Source: Pyricularia pennisetigena
Taxonomy: Eukaryota; Ascomycota; Sordariomycetes; Magnaporthales; Pyriculariaceae
Assembly: GCF_004337985.1 (NCBI RefSeq)
Contig: NC_043743.1
Location: 2,208,909-2,272,908 of the forward strand
DNA length: 64,000 nt
Direction: 5' to 3'
Shown: positions 57,069-64,000 of the stretch, one piece after another
Layout: the number at the start of each line of letters is the position of its first letter
How positions within the stretch are numbered: the first letter of the stretch is position 1
Position numbers and translations under genes: made by a program
The notes under the pieces: model-generated
The model's input: only the letters and a program-made list of their open reading frames with translations
Told to the model about the DNA's origin: nothing
Database searches by the model: none

Positions 57069-58747
57069 TTAGACAAAGAAGGTCAACAGAGCCGCCAGAC
57101 CACCCAGGCAGACGGTCGTTCTGCCGATCGCAGAAGACGCACCGCCGTTCTTCTTCTCATCGGAGTTGTCTCCCTTGGAACCGGCCGCCGGTCCCACAAC
57201 GGACATGGAGCCTTTGATTGCCGGCGCGGCCGTATTGAGATTGGTCCGCTGGTCGTATGGGAAAGCATCACTGTAATTGTACGCAGGACCCGGGAGGTTC
57301 TTCCACATGTCCTTGACGGACGCCAGGACGCCGTTGCCGTGAGAGCACGAGGAGCTCGTGTCTGGCACTGGCCACCAGCCGGGAGTGTAGCGCTTCTCAG
57401 ATGCGGGCCCGGGGTACGTCTCGTTGAGGAAGAGCTTTTCCAGCTCTGGCATCACATTCTTGTAGCCGGTCTTGTTGGCAACCATGGACAAGATGTTGCT
57501 TCCACAATCCCAACGGCCCAGCGAAGGCAGGCCCCAGTTGGCCGAGACAGTGGCGATGGTGGAATAGTGGTCATAGAACATGGAATCAGTTGTACCGCGC
57601 AGCTTCTCGTCGACCGCGCCGCCCATAAGGACTGTGAAGACTCTGTTCTGGATCGTGTAGACCTCGCTTTCATCGAAGGTAAGTATGATGAGGGTACGGT
57701 TCATGAAGTACTCGTTTTTCAGCAGCGGCTCCAGGAAACCTCTGGTCCAGCGCCCTGAGTGCCTAAACCCAGAATCATGACCATCGCTGGTCTTTGCACG
57801 TTTAAAAGTTACGGTTAGCAACAGACTTGACATAAGTTTAAAGGAAAATCATCGTGAAAGCATCAAAATTACCATCTATAGTCGATTATAAAAAGCAGAG
57901 TTAGCCATGTTGCGTCCACCCAATTTCATCTGGTATGAACCACAAGGTTGGGATGGGAACTGGAAGAGACTCACGTTGGGTGTTATGAAAGACCATTGTG
58001 GCAATTGCTTCTTGGTCAAATCCTCTTCAAAGCTGGTAAAGTTCTTTATCTGGGATGCACGGTCGGGATTGTTGGCAATACTGTCGAATACGATCAGGGG
58101 GTTGTGCTTGCGCATGTACGCGTTGGCAAAAGTCTTCTGGTTGGAAAAGTTGAATCCTTGGTAGCCGGCGTAGGGCATGTCCTCCTGATACGCACCCCAA
58201 GAGATCTTCTTGGTGTCTAGTAGATCAACCACAGTGCTGATGTTCTCGGGGAAGCGGTAAAATTCGCCAGATTCCATGCCAAAGGTGTCACCGGATGCAG
58301 CGGCAACATAGTTGGGCTGACTGGGATGCGTCACAGCAAAGTAGTTTTCAAGGAGGATTCCTTGGCTAGCAATCCATTTGAAGTTTTCATCCCCGGATGC
58401 TGCCTGCGTGAAGGGAGAGAGAGGATATGTTAGTCATTAATCTATGCGTCTGTTGTGGAATCTGCTTTTTGGTCCTACCCAAAGATTCTAGCCTATGAAA
58501 AACAACGACATACCTGGAAGTTTGTGTTCTCAAGCCATATCTGGACAATCCGGTCAAATGCAACTCCTTTGACGTTAGATGTCGGCGAGGAAACCTTGGC
58601 CGTTGCTTGAGCAGCTATTATCTCCTTGAGCGAAGGCATGATTACATTTTGTGCCGGCCTGCCCTTTTGGACAACTGGTGGCCCGGTAGTAGCAGTAGCC
58701 GGCGCCAGTAAGCTGGCAAGGGCCATGGCAGCGACAGACAACCTCAT
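57069..58747 (-). CDS. GPI-anchored acid phosphatase (phosphoesterase family), 462 aa, with a 3-nt microexon
   Basis: Exons 58747-58514, 58403-57975, a predicted microexon 57875-57873 (ATG) and 57791-57069. A signal peptide (VAAMALASLLAPATA) leads into FDRIVQIWLENTNFQ with the metal-binding Glu-Asn, then THPSQPNYVAAASGD. The active-site segment is FITPN-M-TSDGHDS, where N, M and T are joined across the microexon. LIILTFDES (metal Asp/Glu), YDHYSTIATV and LGRWDCG complete the family signature. The C terminus has a Ser/Gly-rich region and a hydrophobic tail (TTVCLGGLAALLTFFV) typical of a GPI signal. It probably hydrolyses phosphomonoesters at the cell surface for phosphate acquisition. Without the microexon the conserved Met would be lost. 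Confidence 0.85.
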
Positions 58748-60643
58748 GCTGGCGGAATTATCTGGGAATAGCGTCGTGGTATTGAGTGACGACGAATATC
58801 GATAACCCAAGAAAACAACTCGTTCAGCAAGGAATTGTTAGGTGCGCCTTGACCTCGTTGTTTCACCTTTGCTTCGGTGCAGTGTGATACAGCAAGATGA
58901 TGTGAGTCGGATTTGACAACAGCTCACTGCAATGAGTGAGTGAGTAATCGCGAACTCAGGTCAGAAAAAGACGCTTCACAAACAATTCTGGGTTGCTAAC
59001 AGGATTAGCGGGGGCGAAATGAGGCGACCCAAATTGGATTATATCCCTCTTTAAGAACCTTGAGAGACAAAAAAAAAAAAAAAAAGAACAATAAAAGAAG
59101 ATTTAAGAAGCAAATTCAGTCCAATGTGCCCGGCAGGGAAGCGGCTTGGAGTTGGCTTAGATGAGGCCCAGTTCGAGTTAGGGTAGGCCTAGAACCGCTC
59201 GGCACCCGCCACTGGGATCTGGGTTACCGTTGACTGGGGGCACAGTCTGACCCTTATATTGACAATGACACGGTCACGCCAGGCAGTTGGTATGAAAGGG
59301 TCCAATGAACCAGATTGGCTCAGCCTCTGCCGAATGGGAAGTTATTAATCAGGGGGTTTCCATGCAAGCCACAAGGAACGTAACTAAAATACGTAGGGAT
59401 GTGGGAGTTGGAGGTGTGGAAACCCCCGATGGCCTAGTCTGGAATTTGCATGTCGACTACAGTGCACACATGACTAGGGACTAGGGTACCAGAAAGCAGG
59501 TTCATCTGATTTTTTTTCCCCCTCTCTTTCTTTTGTGCAACTGCGATATTATAATCGAGACCTATCGTGACTTAAGTATGTTTAGAGCTGATGCGACAAC
59601 GGTCTGACTGGGCGTGCGAGGCTTCTGAGATTTATTTTAATTACGGACCGGTTTTCGAAAACGTTTCTGCTAAAACAACACTACGTACTACGTAAAAAAA
59701 GGGGGTTCGGTTTTGGTAGCTGCACTGGAGATGTTCGTTTCTTTGATCGACAGAAAAACAAGCTCAAAGCTTGGCCTCAAGCCCGATTGGCCTGGTTCCA
59801 GAGAGGGAAGTGGGGGTGAGATGGTGCGCAGTACCATAGTAAGCTTTTGGTTGTGCATGCCTCTTTGATGCTTCTTAAATTAGCGCATGACAATCCTTAC
59901 TGGGTACGGGCTGAGCGCAAGCGGTGGTCGGCAGTGTTGACTCGCGACTAGACAATGCCGGTCTTCTTTTTTTTTTTTTTTCGCCGACAAACCGAAAATA
60001 TCTATAATTATGGGGGCAAATAATGCAACCTGATCTAGGCATCATCAACCTCTCGTCAGTTGGATCGAAAGAGTCTGTCATGGGTGTGTTGAGCTTAAAG
60101 TTGTTTAGATGAACTAGGCCAGGAACTTGGGTTGTGGCAGAGGAATTGTATATGGTAGGTACGGTGCTGAAATTGATGGCCAGCTCGGTTTTCTTTTTGC
60201 TTTTGAAATTTCCCCAAGGTGTGCACCCTTCTTGGCTCTTACCTGATCCTCGCGGAGTTTAGGTCGTTCCAGACACAGACCGAACTGGGAGGGCGGACCG
60301 GGGTCGGTAATAATCCCTGTACGTAACCACTGCCACTCTGCCTGTCAACTGCCTAACTCGTAACATCCATGGCTACGGTTACCCTGCGCCACGCATCAAC
60401 GCCTGACAATTGGGTGACAGCCAGGTTGGAATGGATTGACCACCTGCAATTTTTCATGCTACCGTAAATCTGCATCGTTGATCACCAGACTTAATTTTGG
60501 ACCATTAATTCATCTATCTCCAAGTTGTTTCGTCAAGGACGCATTCGTCAGGACGCATCGCGTTGCGGATCCAGATATGAGCCGCCATTGCCTGCCTAGC
60601 AACCCTCCAACCGTCAGATAACCCATCGACATTGTTGCGCGGG
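58748..60643. other. Intergenic between divergent phosphatase and oxidase genes
   Basis: About 1.9 kb shared upstream region; A/T tracts (59070-59085, 59965-59980). No gene or RNA recognised. Confidence 0.5.
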
Positions 60644-62557
60644 ATGCTCTCACAACGAACAGTAGCCGTCATCGGCTTCTTGGTTGTGGTCAACTTCATC
60701 GTCCTGACATTCACGCTTAATTCCGGGCTTATTTCCCGCCCCGCTTCCCTTTTTAGCTTTGGAAGTAACCCCAAGGCTTCATCGAATCTAGAGTCTGGGA
60801 GTAAATCGGATGACATCCACCCACCAGGTCTGGTCGGCCAGGACCCGGCGAAACTGGAGGAGTGGAGGTTAGATACGGACCAGTACATCCTCGACAGGAA
60901 TTGGAACTTGACGGCGCCACCGACAACCCGTACCTACGATCTAGTCATCACCCGCGGCAAGGCATGGCCAGATGGTGTTGTCCGCGATGTTTTGCTGGTC
61001 AACGGCAAGTTCCCAGGACCCCTGATAGAGGCAAACAGAGGGGATACGATTGTGGTGAATGTCACCAACAAGCTCGACTCGGAACCCACGGCTATTCACT
61101 GGCACGGTATACAACAGAAGGCAACGCCCTACTATGACGGTACGGTTGGCGTTTCCCAATGCGGCATACCGCCAGGCCAGTCACTGGTCTACAACTTCAC
61201 CCTCGAGGGCCAGTTTGGTACTTTCTGGTGGCATGCCCACCATGAGGGTCAGGCTATGGATGGTGTTCTTGGGCCGCTTGTGATCCACGCCCCCGAGGAG
61301 AAGCAAGTTCGAGAGACGTATGATGATGACAGAATAGTCATTTTGCAAGACTGGTACCATGATCCAAGCCAAGTCAACCTTGCCAGATACCTTGCTCCAG
61401 GTGTGGAAAACGACGAGCCAATTCCGGATAATGGCCTCGTCAACGGTCGAAATTATTTCAACTGCTCGTCTTATGGCACTGAATCAAACAGAACCTGCCA
61501 TGGCGGCACTTCGCATACGATTCTCACCCTAAAGAGAGACAGCAAAACTCGTCTCCGACTCATCAACGCTGGCGGATTTGCCAGCTTTGAATTTGCCATC
61601 GACAAGCACCTTCTCAGCATCATCGAGGCTGACGGGATTCTGACCCGTCCAAACTCTGTTAGACGTGTTCCTATTCACGTAGGCCAGCGATATAGTGTCG
61701 TGGTCGACACGAATCAGGGAACCGAATCGAACAACTACTGGATCAGAAGCAGGATGATATCTCACTGCTTCAAAGGAGAGGAAAACCCAGTACTGGACAG
61801 TACCACAAAAGCAGTGCTTCACTACCAGGGCAAAGATCAAAACATAGTTCCTACGGCAGCGTCAAAGGACTGGGAGGATGCAATGGCTGTCATGTGCGAG
61901 GATCCTGCAAAAGGAGTCCTGGTACCCCTGATCAGCCAACCGCCGCCTCCTGCCACCAGGATCGTTGCTATTGACTTCCACTTCAACATTGGGGCGTACC
62001 AAATGACATATGCCAAAATCAACGAGACGGTAACCTGGATGCCCCTGAAAAATTCAACAACCCTTCTCGAGGCGGCTGAAGGCCTACGCTCACCCAAGGC
62101 GAGCGGCTGGAGTGAGAATGGCCGCATAGGCCTCTTTCCAGAAGACCAGTACGTCATCGGAGTCAGTAACAGCAACACGACAGAGGTTGTCGACCTGCTG
62201 GTATACAGCCTCGACGATGGCAGCCATCCGTTTCACCTCCACGGACATGACTTTTGGATCATGGCTACTGGAGACAGCGGGTTCGACTGGAACAAGTACA
62301 ATACTGAGATCATGTCCTCGACCGGAGAGAGCCTGGCCAATGTGACGAAGCGTGATACTCTCACTATCAAGCCGTATGCGTGGGTTTTGATTCGCTTCGT
62401 GGCCGACAACCCTGGTCTGTGGGCTTTCCACTGTCACATGTCTTGGCACATGGAAGCCGGCCTGATGATGCAATTCATGAGCGGAGCAAAGCAGCTCGAG
62501 AAATTGCAAGTTCCTGATGGTGTTGCAAATTTGTGCACTACTCCTCATCCTGATTGA
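60644..62557 (+). CDS. Membrane-anchored multicopper oxidase (laccase/ferroxidase-like), 637 aa
   Basis: Single exon from ATG 60644. An N-terminal uncleaved-looking hydrophobic segment (VAVIGFLVVVNFIVLTFTL) suggests a type II anchor rather than a secreted form. The four copper-binding motifs are HWHG (152-155), WWHAHHEGQ, HPFHLHGHDFW and HCHMSWHMEAGLMM, giving type 1, 2 and 3 sites. Several N-glycosylation sites (NCSS, NETV, NSTT) fit the secretory pathway. The sequence is closer to ascomycete laccase-like oxidases than to Fet3, since the C terminus has no membrane helix and no permease gene is adjacent. The substrate (phenols, melanin precursors or iron) is undetermined. Confidence 0.9.
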   Translation: MLSQRTVAVIGFLVVVNFIVLTFTLNSGLISRPASLFSFGSNPKASSNLESGSKSDDIHPPGLVGQDPAKLEEWRLDTDQYILDRNWNLTAPPTTRTYDLVITRGKAWPDGVVRDVLLVNGKFPGPLIEANRGDTIVVNVTNKLDSEPTAIHWHGIQQKATPYYDGTVGVSQCGIPPGQSLVYNFTLEGQFGTFWWHAHHEGQAMDGVLGPLVIHAPEEKQVRETYDDDRIVILQDWYHDPSQVNLARYLAPGVENDEPIPDNGLVNGRNYFNCSSYGTESNRTCHGGTSHTILTLKRDSKTRLRLINAGGFASFEFAIDKHLLSIIEADGILTRPNSVRRVPIHVGQRYSVVVDTNQGTESNNYWIRSRMISHCFKGEENPVLDSTTKAVLHYQGKDQNIVPTAASKDWEDAMAVMCEDPAKGVLVPLISQPPPPATRIVAIDFHFNIGAYQMTYAKINETVTWMPLKNSTTLLEAAEGLRSPKASGWSENGRIGLFPEDQYVIGVSNSNTTEVVDLLVYSLDDGSHPFHLHGHDFWIMATGDSGFDWNKYNTEIMSSTGESLANVTKRDTLTIKPYAWVLIRFVADNPGLWAFHCHMSWHMEAGLMMQFMSGAKQLEKLQVPDGVANLCTTPHPD

Positions 62558-63197
62558 GAATGAAAGACCTTTGGCGGATGGTCTCGATTCAATTTTTTTT
62601 TCTTTTCTTTTGGAATAGTCCACCATGGACTTACACAACCAAATACAAAAAAAAAAAAGAAGAAAAAAAAAAAAAAACTTTTCACGGCGGATATCCGTGC
62701 TAATCGTACTACGGGGTGATGGCGGATGACAAGCCCTGGAACACACGCAAGAAGGGTGGATAACCTTGAGCTCTGAGCTGGAAAGCAGGGGGAGAAAATG
62801 GCACCTTGTGTGCAAATTGGCGACAAGTTAATCATATAATCGTGTCGCAGGCACAGAATGATTGACTCCAGTTATATGGAGTATTGATCCCGCCTGACAA
62901 CCTCGCTCATGCGTAAATACGCGGAATAGGAGCAGGTTCTTTTCGGAGTAATCAATATTAACGAGAAAGAGGCTTTTTCGGCAAGACGTGTTGCGGCGCG
63001 TGTGGGGACTGTACCCACGCACGGGCCCAGCAAAGCTGACATGCGCCCGTTGTCGGACTGTTTTGTTTGTACAATAACCACCATACGCTCCATACTTATA
63101 AGCCCTTGACTAGAATCTCCTTTTTTTGAGAAATGATAAAGGGCCAACGGAAAGAATAAACAAATACAATTTGGAATTCAGAAAGGCTGCCGAAAGG
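62558..63197. other. Intergenic, FAHD1 promoter
   Basis: T- and A-rich tracts at 62593-62685 follow the oxidase gene; the TATA element at 63097-63102 serves the next gene. Confidence 0.5.
63097..63102 (+). promoter_or_regulatory. TATA box of the FAHD1-like gene
   Basis: TATAAG, about 100 bp upstream of the ATG at 63198. Confidence 0.4.
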
Positions 63198-64000
63198 ATG
63201 ATGAGATTACCGTTTCGTCGTGGCATGGCCACAAACACCGCGGCAACGCTGCGAAACGCACGCAAGGTTGTTTGCATTGGTCGCAACTACGCAGACCACA
63301 TTGCCGAGTTGAACAGCGCCAAGCCCAAGCAGCCATTTTTCTTCCTCAAGCCGCCGTCATCGATTGTTGCGCCCGGCGCTGGACCTGTGATCCGACCCAA
63401 AGGTGTCGACCTTCACTACGAGGTGGAGCTGGCTCTCATCATTGGCAAGGAGGTCAAGAACTTGAAGGCAGACGACGACCAGGGTGCTCTAGATGCCATT
63501 GAAAGTCAGTCTTTGGCCACTATTATCTCTCTGCGTCTACCTGCTATCAACTGCCCAGAATCCCTCTCCACCATTGACATTTTACAACGAACGTTGAGCC
63601 CCGTGAATGACTGATGGGTAGTCAGTCGGAAGAGAAAAAAAGAAAAAAAAAAAAAGAAAAAAGGAAATCCTGAAAACTAACCAAGCCTCCCCACCTCATG
63701 AAGGCTATGCCCTCAGCATCGATATGACAGCCCGCAACGTCCAGAACGAGGCCAAGAAGAAGGGACTCCCCTGGGACATTGCCAAGGGCTTCGACACCTT
63801 CCTGCCATTCAGCCATATCATCCCCAAATCGGCCATCCCGGACCCTCACAACGTCGAGCTGTACCTCAGCGTCAACGGCGAGGTCCGCCAGCAGGACTCC
63901 ACCAACCTGCTCCTGTTCAGGATCCCCCGCGTCCTGAGCGACATCTCGAGCGTCATGACCCTCGAGAAGGGCGACATTGTGCTCACCGGCACCCCCAAGG
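63198..64000 (+). CDS. FAH-domain acylpyruvase/oxaloacetate decarboxylase, FAHD1-type, 5' part
   Basis: Exon 1 63198-63504, intron 63505-63703 (GTCAGT, A-rich tract, AAACTAACC branch, GAAG), exon 2 from 63704 running off the window. The first ~25 residues are basic and hydroxylated (MMRLPFRRGMATNTAA), like a mitochondrial targeting signal, with a second Met at residue 10 as a possible cytosolic start. The fold signature is VCIGRNYADHIAEL, PFFFLKPPSSIV, DLHYEVELALIIG (metal Glu pair), SYALSIDMTARN, KGFDTFLPFSHIIP and DIVLTGTPK. FAHD1 enzymes hydrolyse acylpyruvates and decarboxylate oxaloacetate in mitochondria. The unusual donor GTCAGT is supported because the join restores the conserved motif. 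Confidence 0.88.

Noticed and set aside
1..64000. tRNA, rRNA, CRISPR array or intact transposon
   Set aside because: I looked for A/B-box pairs, direct-repeat spacer arrays, terminal repeats and transposase or reverse-transcriptase motifs and saw none I could support.

Overview
The window looks like a chromosomal segment of a filamentous ascomycete, most likely a Sordariomycete; I cannot name the species. Three things point there. Genes are broken by short GT-AG introns of about 50-200 nt, most with a clear CTAAC/CTGAC-type branch site 10-40 nt before the acceptor. The gene content is typically fungal: a Goodbye-NACHT receptor, a 2EXR protein, AA12 and GH43 secreted enzymes, a GT69 CAP59-type mannosyltransferase, Mak5 and Trm7. 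Intergenic DNA is AT-richer, with long A/T homopolymers. Two runs of N (11611-12003 and 27189-27292) are assembly gaps.

Layout. 1-4000: the 3' end of an unknown protein ending in a CaaX-like motif, a small unknown ORF, an unresolved coding-like stretch and an FtsJ-type methyltransferase. 4900-9400: two secreted enzymes, an S33 tripeptidyl-peptidase-like hydrolase and an AA12 sugar dehydrogenase. 10000-16000: a four-helix membrane protein, the first gap, and a receptor-like cell-surface protein built from three six-cysteine modules. 16800-23300: a GH43 galactanase-like enzyme, an LCM-type methyltransferase and a P450. 23700-26300: an Artemis/SNM1 nuclease. 27600-32400: a second GH43, a 2EXR protein and a secreted protein with polyQ/polyA repeats. 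33400-38800: a 1,619-residue NLR-like STAND protein in seven exons. 38800-42300 is gene-poor. 42300-50000: a zinc-binding protein, the divergent pair MAK5/TRM7, a GNAT acetyltransferase and a histone-tail-like basic protein. 50000-53100 is gene-poor. 53100-64000: a GT69 mannosyltransferase, a GPI-anchored acid phosphatase with a predicted 3-nt microexon, a membrane-anchored multicopper oxidase, and a FAHD1-type hydrolase cut by the window end.

How they fit together. There is no operon logic and no classical biosynthetic cluster with a core synthase. Recurrent themes are (i) extracellular and cell-surface functions: two GH43s, AA12, laccase-like oxidase, acid phosphatase, peptidase, cysteine-module protein, polyQ protein and GT69; (ii) RNA and ribosome biogenesis around 43.4-47.6 kb, where MAK5 and TRM7 share a bidirectional promoter; and (iii) self/non-self or innate immunity, with the NLR. 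The observations I rate highest are the 3-nt microexon in the phosphatase, the reconstructed Goodbye-NACHT-TPR-zinc-finger receptor, and the triplicated six-cysteine ectodomain whose modules share intron positions. All gene models were built by eye from reading frames and splice signals and have no transcript support.
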